Both the position numbers and the translations under genes were made by a program. A stretch of 64,000 bases of DNA from Nakamurella flava (GTDB lineage Bacteria > Actinomycetota > Actinomycetes > Mycobacteriales > Nakamurellaceae). The stretch is from assembly GCF_005298075.1 (NCBI RefSeq), contig NZ_SZZH01000006.1, forward strand, positions 372,001 to 436,000. Reading direction: 5' to 3'. This document shows, in pieces, positions 25,201-33,473 of this stretch. A model generated the notes under the pieces. That model made no database searches. It worked only from the letters and a program-made list of their open reading frames with translations, and was not told the origin of the DNA. How positions within the stretch are numbered: the stretch's first letter is position 1; each line of letters starts with the position of its first letter.

Positions 25201-25216
25201 TAGCATCGCCCGGGTG
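25201..25216 (+). promoter_or_regulatory. Leaderless promoter of the GT87 gene
   Basis: TAGCAT (25201-25206) lies 7 nt before the GTG at 25214, the same geometry as for the preceding DUF5318 gene; no ribosome-binding site is present. Confidence 0.5.
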
Positions 25217-26890
25217 ACCGTAGAGCCGCCGGAGCGGGCCATACCGGATCCGGGGCCATCACCCCTGACGTCGGACCCATCGCCGGATCGGTCGGCAACG
25301 GGCGACCCGGCGGACCAGTCGGGGACCACGGGTCGGTCGACCTCACTGTCACCGTCCGACCGGGTCGTCCCCACCTGGACCGACCCGACGGTCGCCCGGG
25401 CCAGCGAAGCCGTCGGCGGACCGATGGGCCGCCACGCGGTGGTCGGCCGGATGACCCTCTTCACGCCCCTGCGCGTCTGCCTGATCATGGCCATCGCCGT
25501 CCTCATCTGTGGATGGCTGTTCAAGGCGGCCTGCATCCAGCAGAAGCCGGACGGCAACGGCGGGGTCACCCTCGACCAGGGCGGCCAACGGCCCTGGATC
25601 ACCGCCTGCTACACCGACGCCGTCCCGCTGTACGGCAGCCACAAGCTCAACACCGGTGACCTGCCCTACGCCACGTCCTGGGAGGACAACGGCCAGGTCC
25701 GGTACATGGAGTACCCGGTCGTCACCGGCTTCTGGATGTGGGCCGTCGCCGGCATCGGACGCGGGTACGACTCGTTCGCGCAGGCCACCGGTGTCCTCCC
25801 GGTGCCGTTGAACGTCGCCAGCTACTTCACGATCGGCGCGATCCTGCTCGGGTTCGTCTATCTCGTCGCGGTGGCCTGCACCGCCCGGATGGCCCGAAGA
25901 CGGGTGTGGGACACGGCCATCATGTGCCTGTCCCCGTTGCTCGTCGTGCACGCCTTCACCAACTGGGACCTGCTGTCCATCGGCTTCACCGCCGGCGCGA
26001 TGCTGGCCTGGGCCCGGGGCAAACCCGTGCTGGCCGGAGCCCTGATCGGGCTCGGGACGGCGGCCAAGCTCTACCCCGCGCTGCTGCTCGGGCCCCTGCT
26101 GGTGCTGTGCCTGCGGTCCGGCCGGATGCCCGAATGGGCGCGGGCCGCGGGGGCGGCGGCGATCGCCTGGCTCGTGGTCAACCTGCCGATCATGCTGCTC
26201 TACCCGCAGGGGTGGTACGAGTTCATCCGGCTGAACTCCGAACGCCCGGCCGAATACGACTCCTGGTACTTCATCACCACCACGCTCACCGGGACCACCC
26301 TGTGGGACAAGGCCCCGGGCACCGACTCGCCGTCGTTCCTGAACGCCGTCTCGCTCGTGCTGTTCCTCGTCGCCTGCGCGGCCATCGGCTGGTTCGCGCT
26401 GTCCGCGCGACGGCGACCCCGGTTCGCCCAACTGGCGTTCCTCGTGGTGGCCGCGTTCCTGCTGACCAACAAGGTCTGGTCGCCGCAGTACTCGCTGTGG
26501 CTGCTGCCGCTGGCCGTGCTGGCCGTCCCGCGCTGGCGGCCGCTGCTGTTCTGGCAGGCCAGCGAGGCCATCGTCTGGGTGCTGCTGATGCTGTCCTTCG
26601 CCGGGGTGTCCAACAAGGGACTGTCGATCTACCCGTTCATCGGCGCCGCGCTCGTCCGGGACGCCCTCGTCATCACCCTGGTCGTGCTCGTCGTCCGGGA
26701 CGTGCTGCGCCCGGAGCGGGACCCGATCCGGATGGCCGGCGACGACGACCCGACCGGCGGGCCGATCGAGAACACCCCTGACCGGTTCACCCTGCCGTCG
26801 CTGCCGGCCTTGTGGGCCCGGCGGAGGACGGCCGCCCCGGAGCCGGTCGACACCGCACCGGGGCCGGGGGAGTCCGTCCCCACCTCGTGA
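25214..26890 (+). CDS. GT87-family polyprenol-phosphate-mannose-type glycosyltransferase
   Basis: 558 residues. A ~90-residue Pro/Ser/Asp-rich cytosolic N-terminus is followed by about ten membrane helices. The first extracytoplasmic loop holds acidic residues and YMEYPVVTGFWMW, and HAFTNWDLLSIGF and GTAAKLYPALLLGPLL are typical of GT87 proteins such as mycobacterial Rv0051 and PimE-like mannosyltransferases. The enzyme would transfer sugar from a polyprenyl-phosphate donor outside the membrane onto a lipid or wall glycan. Its neighbour DUF5318 supports the Rv0049-Rv0051 comparison, but no penicillin-binding protein gene lies between them here. Confidence 0.85.
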   Translation: MTVEPPERAIPDPGPSPLTSDPSPDRSATGDPADQSGTTGRSTSLSPSDRVVPTWTDPTVARASEAVGGPMGRHAVVGRMTLFTPLRVCLIMAIAVLICGWLFKAACIQQKPDGNGGVTLDQGGQRPWITACYTDAVPLYGSHKLNTGDLPYATSWEDNGQVRYMEYPVVTGFWMWAVAGIGRGYDSFAQATGVLPVPLNVASYFTIGAILLGFVYLVAVACTARMARRRVWDTAIMCLSPLLVVHAFTNWDLLSIGFTAGAMLAWARGKPVLAGALIGLGTAAKLYPALLLGPLLVLCLRSGRMPEWARAAGAAAIAWLVVNLPIMLLYPQGWYEFIRLNSERPAEYDSWYFITTTLTGTTLWDKAPGTDSPSFLNAVSLVLFLVACAAIGWFALSARRRPRFAQLAFLVVAAFLLTNKVWSPQYSLWLLPLAVLAVPRWRPLLFWQASEAIVWVLLMLSFAGVSNKGLSIYPFIGAALVRDALVITLVVLVVRDVLRPERDPIRMAGDDDPTGGPIENTPDRFTLPSLPALWARRRTAAPEPVDTAPGPGESVPTS

Positions 26891-26911
26891 CGGCGTGCCG
26901 CCGAGAACCGA

Positions 26912-27226
26912 TCAGACGACCTTGCCGGACTCCTGCGACCGGTCGATCGGCAGGGAGCTGCCCGCGCCGCTGCCGTAGTGCTCGGCGTCGTCCGCCGCCC
27001 GCCCGACCGGCTGATCCCCGGACTCGGCGACGGCCTGCTGGACGTCGCTGAGCAGCCCGACCCAGGTGTCGTCGGGCAGCCCCTGTTCGGCGCGATCCAT
27101 CTGGCCGCGTTCGGCCATCTCCTCCAGGCCGTGCCGGGCCCACTGCGAGATGCCCTGGGCGCGCCACTGCTCGCCGGAGCCCTCGCCGATGTTCTCGCTG
27201 CTGTTGTCCGAACCGTGCGCGCTCAC
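26912..27226 (-). CDS. Small acidic hypothetical protein
   Basis: 104 residues from GTG 27226 with GAGGGAG 7 bp upstream. It is acidic and Gln/Ser/Gly-rich (EQWRAQGISQWARHGLEEMA, DDTWVGLLSDVQQAVAESG), predicted mostly helical, with no cysteine or membrane segment. A weak GTTT-N15-GGGGAC promoter-like match lies upstream on its strand (27343 down to 27319). No family is recognised. It converges with the GT87 gene. Confidence 0.55.
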   Translation of the reverse strand: MSAHGSDNSSENIGEGSGEQWRAQGISQWARHGLEEMAERGQMDRAEQGLPDDTWVGLLSDVQQAVAESGDQPVGRAADDAEHYGSGAGSSLPIDRSQESGKVV

Positions 27227-27394
27227 CAGTACTCCCTCGTCCGTGGGCCGGATCCCGTCCGGGTCCAGCATGCCCTTCCGGCCGTCGACGGGGACGCACC
27301 GACCGGGCTGATGCATCGGTCCCCGCAGTGATCTGGGTGAAACACCCCGGCCATATCGCTCCCGCACGATGACGTCAAGACCGGGGGAGTTGAT

Positions 27395-28264
27395 GTGTCG
27401 ATGACCGAAATGACGACGGCGGTGAGCCGGGCACCGGGGGGTGCCTGTGCTCCGGCCCAGCGGCGGCGGGTACGACGGGCCCGCGACGGCGGCCCGGTCG
27501 ACCTGCCGGTGACCGGACGGGCACCGGCGCCGACGAGGGAGCCCGAGACCCGGGCGCCGTCCGCGCCCCGGATCCTCGTCGTCGACCAGGATCCGCAGAC
27601 CGGCGTGACGATCGCGGCCATGCTCGGCGCGCGCGGCGGCACGGTGCTGCGGACCGTCGGGCGGAGCCGGGACGCGCTGCGGTGGGCCGCCGAGCTCCGC
27701 CCGGACCTGGTGATGGTCGACGCCGGACTGCGGGACGCCGCCGGGAGCGTCGGGCCGACGACGGACGGCCTGGGCGCCGCCGCCGAGCTGCACCGTCGGC
27801 AGGCCGCCCCGGTGGTCCTGATGATCGGTGAGCGCGCCCCGTCCCGGGAGCGGATCGCCACCTCGGGGGCGCTCGGGTGCGTCGTCAAGCCGTTGCGTCC
27901 GGCTGCGGTGCTTCCCGCGGTCGAAGTGGCGCTGGCGCGGTCGGCCACCCTGGAGGCGCTGCGCGACCAGGTGCAGGACATCACCGTCCGGCTGCGGGAC
28001 CGCGAGCTGGTCGAACGGGCGAAGGGCCTGCTGATGACCCATCGGGGGATGAGCGAACCGCAGGCCTTCCGGTGGCTGCAGCGCACCGCCATGGACCGGC
28101 GCACCCCGATGGCCGCCGTGGCCGCCGCGACCCTGGACCGGTTCGCGGCGGACCAGGTCGCCGCACCGTCACCCACCCCGGCCGCCTTCGCGGTGGTCCC
28201 GCCGACGGACCGGCGTACCCGCCCGGCCCTGCTCGACCAGCCCACCCCCACGCGGAGTTCCTGA
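27395..28264 (+). CDS. Receiver and ANTAR domain response regulator
   Basis: 289 residues. After a ~55-residue Arg/Pro-rich extension comes a receiver domain (about 58-180) with acidic residues Asp64/Asp66, phospho-acceptor Asp109 in LVMVDAGL and a VVKPLRP lysine motif. An ANTAR domain follows (about 190-250: LVERAKGLLMTHRGMSEPQAFRWLQRTAM). It should be a phosphorylation-gated RNA-binding antiterminator. No cognate histidine kinase is adjacent. GGGGGAG lies 7 bp before the GTG start. Confidence 0.85.
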   Translation: MSMTEMTTAVSRAPGGACAPAQRRRVRRARDGGPVDLPVTGRAPAPTREPETRAPSAPRILVVDQDPQTGVTIAAMLGARGGTVLRTVGRSRDALRWAAELRPDLVMVDAGLRDAAGSVGPTTDGLGAAAELHRRQAAPVVLMIGERAPSRERIATSGALGCVVKPLRPAAVLPAVEVALARSATLEALRDQVQDITVRLRDRELVERAKGLLMTHRGMSEPQAFRWLQRTAMDRRTPMAAVAAATLDRFAADQVAAPSPTPAAFAVVPPTDRRTRPALLDQPTPTRSS

Positions 28265-28341
28265 GCACCACGCCGGCGCCGCGACCGGTGCCATCGACGG
28301 GCGACGGGGACCGCAGGTCCCGACGGAAGGAAAGGACGACC

Positions 28342-28953
28342 ATGACCACGACGGACGGGACCCACCCTACGACCCGCCGCATCCGCCCCCTGATGCGTCG
28401 GGTGTCGGCCGACCACGTGCAACTGGCCCGGCCCCCCGCACCGCTGCCCGTCCAGGGCTCGTCGTCCGGTTGGATCGTCCGCCGCGACCAGGCGCTGGTC
28501 GCGCTCACCGCGGTGGGGCTGACCGCGCCGGCGGTCTCCGCGCTGACCGTGGGCTGTGTCCGGTTGGGGACGGGCGAGGTGCTGGTCCACGTGCCGGGCG
28601 AGTCGGTCGACGTCCGCGTCCCCGGGTGCCCGGACGGGCGCGCGGTGTGCGGGGCGTGCGCCGTCCACCGGTGGGTCCGGGCCCTGGAACTGACCGTTCA
28701 GCACACCGATCCGTGGGTCATCCCGGCGATCCTGGCGCGCGCCCCGGCGCTCACCGCGTCGGCTGAGCACGACTGCCTGCCGGGACGGTCGGTGGACCCC
28801 GCCGTCGTGCCCCTGATGTTGCTGCCGCCCATCGACCAGTGGGGGCCGGTGCCGAGCCGGGCGTCGACCCGCTCGCCCGCCGGAGCCGGACGGGCCGTCC
28901 CGTCGGCGATCGACCGGCGCGTCCGGCCAGGTCAGTCTTTCCCCGGCCCCTGA
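28342..28953 (+). CDS. Truncated degenerate recombinase-fold protein (relative of the gene at 10408)
   Basis: 203 residues matching the catalytic-like half of the degenerate recombinase at 10408-11490 and lacking the core-binding domain. Shared features are VRRDQALVALTAVGL (Thr61 where the catalytic Arg should be), Cys103-x-x-Cys106 in CGACAVHRW, His143-x-Cys145, and PPIDQWGPV at 162-170. None of the HxxR, His or Tyr catalytic boxes is present. AAGGAAAGG lies before the ATG. It is 77 bp behind the receiver-ANTAR gene and probably in its transcript. It may be a DNA- or protein-binding adaptor; the fold is inferred through the 360-residue relative. Confidence 0.65.
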   Translation: MTTTDGTHPTTRRIRPLMRRVSADHVQLARPPAPLPVQGSSSGWIVRRDQALVALTAVGLTAPAVSALTVGCVRLGTGEVLVHVPGESVDVRVPGCPDGRAVCGACAVHRWVRALELTVQHTDPWVIPAILARAPALTASAEHDCLPGRSVDPAVVPLMLLPPIDQWGPVPSRASTRSPAGAGRAVPSAIDRRVRPGQSFPGP

Positions 28954-29038
28954 CCGCCGACGCCGACGATCGCGGCGCGAAACCGGGATGCCCGGTACTG
29001 GTCCGGCCCGCCCGACCGACCGGGCAGAATGGACCCCC

Positions 29039-31027
29039 GTGTCGTCAGTGTCGAACTCCCCCACGTCGAATTCCGCGACGTCGAGCGCCAAGCGCGTCGA
29101 AACCCTGACCCAGGTGGTCATCCGGTTCGCCGGTGACTCCGGTGACGGGATGCAGCTGACCGGTGACCGGTTCACCGTCGAGACCGCGGCGTTCGGCAAC
29201 AGCCTGTCGACGTTGCCGGACTTCCCGGCCGAGATCCGCGCCCCTGCGGGGACCCTGCCCGGGGTGTCGGCGTTCCAGCTGCACTTCGCCGACCACTCGG
29301 TGGTGACCCCCGGGGACGCGCCGACGGTGCTGGTGGCGATGAACCCGGCCGCGCTCAAGGCCAACCTCGGTGACCTGCCCAAGGGCGGGACCGTCATCGT
29401 CGACACCGACGAGTTCACCAAGCGCAACCTGGCCAAGGTCGGCTACACCGTCAGCCCGCTCGAGGACGGCAGCTTGGCCGACTACCAGGTGCACGCCGTC
29501 GCGCTGACGACGATGACGGTCGACGCCATCAGCCGGCTCGATCTGTCCCGCAAGGACGCCGAGCGGGCCAAGAACATGTTCGCGCTGGGCCTGCTGTCCT
29601 GGCTGTACCACCGGCCGCTGGAGGGGACCCGGCGGTTCCTGGAGACCAAGTTCGCCAAGAAGCCGGACATCCTCAAGGCCAACCTGGTCGCCCTGGAGGC
29701 CGGTTGGTCGTTCGGCGAGACCACCGAGGGCTTCGCCGTCCACTACGAGGTCAAGCCGGCGGCCCTGCCGGCCGGGCGTTACCGCACCATCCGCGGCAAC
29801 CAGGCGCTGGCGTTCGGGCTGGTCGCGGCGGCCGAGCGCGCCGGCCTGCCGCTGTTCCTGGGGTCGTACCCGATCACCCCGGCGTCGGACATCCTGCACG
29901 AGCTGTCCAACCTGAAGCATTTCGGTGTCCGCACCTTCCAGGCCGAGGACGAGATCGCCGGGGTGGCCGCCGCGCTCGGGGCGTCCTACGGCGGCTCGCT
30001 GGGGGTGACCACCACGTCCGGTCCCGGGGTGGCCCTGAAGGCCGAGACCATCGGTCTGGCCGTCGCCCTGGAGCTGCCGTTGATCGTCGTCGACGTGCAG
30101 CGGGGTGGCCCGTCGACCGGTCTGCCGACCAAGACCGAGCAGGCCGACCTGCTGCAGGTGCTGTTCGGCCGCAACGGGGAGGCCCCGGTCCCGGTGGTCG
30201 CCGCGCAGTCGGCGTCCGACTGCTTCGCCGCCGCCCTGGAGGCCGCGCGGATCGCGCTGACCTACCGGACCCCGGTGTTCCTGCTGTCCGACGGCTACCT
30301 GGCCAACGGGTCCGAGCCGTGGCGGATCCCCGACGTGCAGACCCTGCCCGACCTGCGGGTTCCGTTCGCCACCGAACCCAACGGCGGCACCGAGGACCGG
30401 CCGCTGTTCCTGCCCTACCTGCGCGACCCGGAGACCCTGGCCCGCCCGTGGGCGATCCCCGGCACCGCCGGTCTGGAGCACCGCATCGGCGGCATCGAGA
30501 AGAAGGACGGCACGGGCGACATCTCCTACGACCCGGCCAACCACGACTTCATGGTGCGGACGCGCGCGGCCAAGGTCGCCGGGATCGACGTCCCGGACCT
30601 GCAGGTCGATGACCCTTCGGGGGATGCGGACATCCTGGTGCTGGGCTGGGGGTCGACGTTCGGGCCGATCACCGGCGCCGTGCGCAACCTGCGGGCCGCC
30701 GGTCTGCCGGTCGCCCAGGCCCACCTGCGGCATCTCAACCCGATGCCGGCCAACACCGTCGAGGTGCTGCGGTCCTACCGCAAGGTGATCGTGCCGGAGA
30801 TGAACCTCGGCCAGCTGGCCCTGCTGTTGCGGGGTCTGTACCTGGTCGACGCGATCGCGGTGAACCAGGTCCGGGGCCTGCCGTTCCGGGTCGCCGACCT
30901 GGAGGCGGCCGTCCGGTCCGTCGCGGAGGGCACCTTCACCCGGACCGATGTCGGTTCGGCCGGTCGTTACGGGCCGGTCGCCGGCCCGGTCGTCCCCACC
31001 ATCGAGATCACCGGAGAGGACGCCTGA
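29039..31027 (+). CDS. korA: 2-oxoacid:ferredoxin oxidoreductase, alpha/gamma fusion subunit
   Basis: 662 residues. The N-terminal gamma-type domain (about 25-200: RFAGDSGDGMQLTG) is fused to the alpha pyrimidine-binding domain (about 235-460: FLGSYPITPASDILHEL, TTTSGPGVALKAETIG, VDVQRGGPSTGLPTKTEQADL) and a C-terminal transketolase-like domain. This is KorA of 2-oxoglutarate:ferredoxin oxidoreductase, which with KorB decarboxylates 2-oxoglutarate to succinyl-CoA and reduces ferredoxin. It overlaps korB by 3 bp (TGATG). GTG 29039 has a CAGAAT box 8 nt upstream and may be leaderless. Confidence 0.92.
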   Translation: MSSVSNSPTSNSATSSAKRVETLTQVVIRFAGDSGDGMQLTGDRFTVETAAFGNSLSTLPDFPAEIRAPAGTLPGVSAFQLHFADHSVVTPGDAPTVLVAMNPAALKANLGDLPKGGTVIVDTDEFTKRNLAKVGYTVSPLEDGSLADYQVHAVALTTMTVDAISRLDLSRKDAERAKNMFALGLLSWLYHRPLEGTRRFLETKFAKKPDILKANLVALEAGWSFGETTEGFAVHYEVKPAALPAGRYRTIRGNQALAFGLVAAAERAGLPLFLGSYPITPASDILHELSNLKHFGVRTFQAEDEIAGVAAALGASYGGSLGVTTTSGPGVALKAETIGLAVALELPLIVVDVQRGGPSTGLPTKTEQADLLQVLFGRNGEAPVPVVAAQSASDCFAAALEAARIALTYRTPVFLLSDGYLANGSEPWRIPDVQTLPDLRVPFATEPNGGTEDRPLFLPYLRDPETLARPWAIPGTAGLEHRIGGIEKKDGTGDISYDPANHDFMVRTRAAKVAGIDVPDLQVDDPSGDADILVLGWGSTFGPITGAVRNLRAAGLPVAQAHLRHLNPMPANTVEVLRSYRKVIVPEMNLGQLALLLRGLYLVDAIAVNQVRGLPFRVADLEAAVRSVAEGTFTRTDVGSAGRYGPVAGPVVPTIEITGEDA

Positions 31028-32160
31028 TGACCGAGCCGAGCACCCCCACCCGTCCGGCCCGCCCCGCCCGCGGCGCCGGCCCGGTGCTGCTGGACGCCCC
31101 GGCCCTGCGGCACCTGCCGAAGGCCGACGGCCCGCAGAGCGCCAAGGAGTTCAAGTCCGACCAGGAGGTGCGCTGGTGCCCGGGCTGCGGGGACTACGCG
31201 ATCCTGGCCGCGGTGCAGAACTTCCTGCCGCAGCTCGGGGTCAAGCGGGAGAACATCGTCTTCATCTCCGGCATCGGCTGTGCCGCCCGCTTCCCGTACT
31301 ACGTCAACACGTTCGGTATGCACTCGATCCACGGGCGCGCGCCGGCCATCGCCACCGGACTGGCCACCTCCCGGTCCGACCTGTCGGTGTGGGTGGTCTC
31401 CGGCGACGGCGACGCGTTGTCGATCGGTGGCAACCACCTGATCCACGCGCTGCGCCGCAACGTGAACCTCAAGATCCTGCTGTTCAACAACCGGATCTAC
31501 GGGCTGACCAAGGGCCAGTACTCGCCGACGTCCGAGATCGGCAAGCTCACCAAGTCGACGCCGCTCGGCTCGGTGGACACCCCGTTCAACCCGGTGTCGC
31601 TGGCGTTGGGCGCGGAGGCGTCGTTCGTGGCCCGCACCATCGACTCCGACCGCACGCACCTGACGTCGATGCTGCAGGCCGCCGCGTCCCACCCGGGGAC
31701 GTCGCTGGTGGAGATCTACCAGAACTGCAACATCTTCAACGACGGCGCCTTCGACCCGCTCAAGGACTCGACCAGCAAGGACGAGGTCACCATCCGCCTG
31801 GAGCACGGGCAGCCGATCCGGTTCGGCATCGGCGGGCACCGCGGCGTCCGGCGCGATCACGCCGGCCGGCTCGAGGTCGTCGACGTCGACCAGGTCGGGG
31901 TGGACGCCCTGCTGGTGCACGACGCCCACGACCCCGACCCGTCGACCGCGTTCGCGATCTCCCGGCTGTCCGACCCGGAGACCCTGGATCAGACGCCCAT
32001 CGGCATCTTCCGCGACGTCAAGCGCCCGACCTACGAGGCGGCGATGACCGCGCAGATCGACACGGCCATCGCCCGCCGTGGACAGGGCGACCTGTCGGCG
32101 CTGCTGGCCGGGCGGGACACCTGGACCGTCGGGTCGGGTCAGGTCGGGTCAGGTCGGTAA
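31027..32160 (+). CDS. korB: 2-oxoacid:ferredoxin oxidoreductase, beta subunit
   Basis: 377 residues. The [4Fe-4S] ligands Cys51 and Cys54 (WCPGCGDY) and Cys85 (GIGCAARFP) are visible, with the TPP-Mg2+ motif GDGDALSIGGNH and NNRIYGLTKGQ. It carries thiamine pyrophosphate and passes electrons to ferredoxin. Its last residues (VGSGQVGSGR) come from a short DNA repeat and run into the palindrome that ends the operon; the TAA stop is within the stem. The stand-alone ferredoxin at 35437 is one possible electron acceptor in this window. Confidence 0.93.
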   Translation: MTEPSTPTRPARPARGAGPVLLDAPALRHLPKADGPQSAKEFKSDQEVRWCPGCGDYAILAAVQNFLPQLGVKRENIVFISGIGCAARFPYYVNTFGMHSIHGRAPAIATGLATSRSDLSVWVVSGDGDALSIGGNHLIHALRRNVNLKILLFNNRIYGLTKGQYSPTSEIGKLTKSTPLGSVDTPFNPVSLALGAEASFVARTIDSDRTHLTSMLQAAASHPGTSLVEIYQNCNIFNDGAFDPLKDSTSKDEVTIRLEHGQPIRFGIGGHRGVRRDHAGRLEVVDVDQVGVDALLVHDAHDPDPSTAFAISRLSDPETLDQTPIGIFRDVKRPTYEAAMTAQIDTAIARRGQGDLSALLAGRDTWTVGSGQVGSGR

Positions 32161-32204
32161 AGAATGCCGTTACCAGGTACCTGGTAGCGGCATTCTTTAC
32201 CGAC
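32153..32204. terminator. Near-perfect 52-bp palindrome / bidirectional terminator
   Basis: The sequence is self-complementary over 26 bp per side (centre between 32178 and 32179), with one T/G wobble and essentially no loop. It contains AAAGAATGCCG and its complement and includes the korB stop codon. It lies between convergent korB and the class II aldolase gene. Confidence 0.75.
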
Positions 32205-32219
32205 TCGGTGCGGCCCGGG

Positions 32220-32849
32220 CTACTTGCCGTACGAGCCGAGCTTGCCCATCACGACGCCCATCTCGTCGGACGACAGGATGCGCGGGTCGCCGATCTGGCG
32301 GGCCGTGACCCAGACCCGGCACACCCATTCCAGGTACAGCGAGCGGGAGAAGGCGCTGTGCAGGGAGTCGCCCCAGGTGGTGGCGCCGTGGTTCTGCATG
32401 AGGACGGCGTGCCGGTCGACCATGGCGGTACGGACGTGTTCGGCCAGCTCGTCGCTGCCGAACGGCGCGTAGGGCGCGACCCGCACCGGGCCGCCGTGCA
32501 GCGCGAGCATGTAGTGGATGCAGGGGGTCTCGTCGACCAGGGTGGAGACCACGGTCGCGTAGACCGGGTGGGTGTGGATGACGGCCGTCGCGTCGGTCTC
32601 CCGGTAGACCAGCAGATGCATCGGCACCTCGGTGGACGGCTTGCGCTCGCCCTCGACGACGGTGCCGTCCAGGTCGATGACGCTGATCAACTCGGGGGTC
32701 AGGACGTCGTAGTCGACGCCGGACGGGGTGATGGCGACCAGGTCGCCGACCCGGACGCTGATGTTCCCCGAGGTGCCGACGGTCAGGTCCTCGGCGGCCA
32801 TCTTCAGGCAGTAGTCGATGATCTCGCGGCGTTGCGATTCGAGCAGCAT
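32220..32849 (-). CDS. Class II aldolase/adducin-family protein (FucA-like)
   Basis: 209 residues beginning at ATG 32849, after a GGGGG-type ribosome site. The zinc ligands are in VIHTHPVY (two His) and the third His in QNHGATTW; the catalytic acid is in PSTEVPMH. The N-terminal GTSGNISVR phosphate-binding loop is intact. The family cleaves sugar phosphates such as fuculose 1-phosphate or related compounds. No sugar kinase or isomerase gene is adjacent, so the substrate is open. Confidence 0.85.
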   Translation of the reverse strand: MLLESQRREIIDYCLKMAAEDLTVGTSGNISVRVGDLVAITPSGVDYDVLTPELISVIDLDGTVVEGERKPSTEVPMHLLVYRETDATAVIHTHPVYATVVSTLVDETPCIHYMLALHGGPVRVAPYAPFGSDELAEHVRTAMVDRHAVLMQNHGATTWGDSLHSAFSRSLYLEWVCRVWVTARQIGDPRILSSDEMGVVMGKLGSYGK

Positions 32850-32997
32850 GCCCCCGGGTCTACCAGACCGGCCCGCCGGCGACCGCGGGAAGCCCCCGAT
32901 GCGCCGCTGGGACAATCACCGGGACCGCAGGGCCAAGCGCCGGGACCCCCGTCCGTGGTCCCATGGGACACCGCCGGACCGGAAGGGGAGTGCTGCC

Positions 32998-33447
32998 ATG
33001 ACGACCAGCTGTCATCCGCTGGCCGGCCCCGCCGTGGCCACGCGCACCGTGGGGCAGGCCATGCTCCGGTCGCCCAAGCGGTGTGGCCCCTGGACGACGG
33101 TCGCGCAGGCGCGCCAGCTCTTCGCCGGCGGCCACGTGCACGCCCTGCTGGTGGTGGACGGCGACCGGCTGCTCTCGGTGGTGGAGCGCGGCGACCTGAC
33201 TGATCTCGATCCGTCGGCCGGGCCGCTGCCGGTCCGCGGCTTCGGCAGTACGACCGGGCGGGTCGTCGACCCGGCTCTGCCGCTCGACGAGGCGAGGGTG
33301 CTGCTGGGAAGCCACCGTCGCCGGCTCGCCGTGGTCGACGGCGGACGGCTGGTCGGGCTGCTCTGCCTCAAGCGCAGCCGGACCGGGTTCTGCACCGACG
33401 ACGACGTACGGGCCCGGGCCATCGAGCGGAGCACCACCGCCCGCTGA
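32998..33447 (+). CDS. CBS-domain protein
   Basis: 149 residues holding two CBS motifs. The first spans about 17-72 (TVGQAMLRSPKRCGPWTTVAQARQLF ... LLVVDGDRLLSVVERGDL) and the second about 78-130 (VVDPALPLDEARVLL ... RLAVVDGGRLVGLLCLKR). CBS pairs bind adenosine nucleotides. There is no attached catalytic domain, so it is probably a regulatory or sensor protein. GAAGGGGAG lies before the ATG. The AraC gene follows after 26 bp. Confidence 0.8.
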   Translation: MTTSCHPLAGPAVATRTVGQAMLRSPKRCGPWTTVAQARQLFAGGHVHALLVVDGDRLLSVVERGDLTDLDPSAGPLPVRGFGSTTGRVVDPALPLDEARVLLGSHRRRLAVVDGGRLVGLLCLKRSRTGFCTDDDVRARAIERSTTAR

Positions 33448-33473
33448 ACTGCGGAACATGTGATGCCCCCGTC

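Noticed and set aside
27223-29436. 737-codon minus-strand frame across the ANTAR, recombinase-like and korA genes
   Set aside because: Low-complexity Arg/Ser/Gly product overlapping three genes with clear domains on the other strand.
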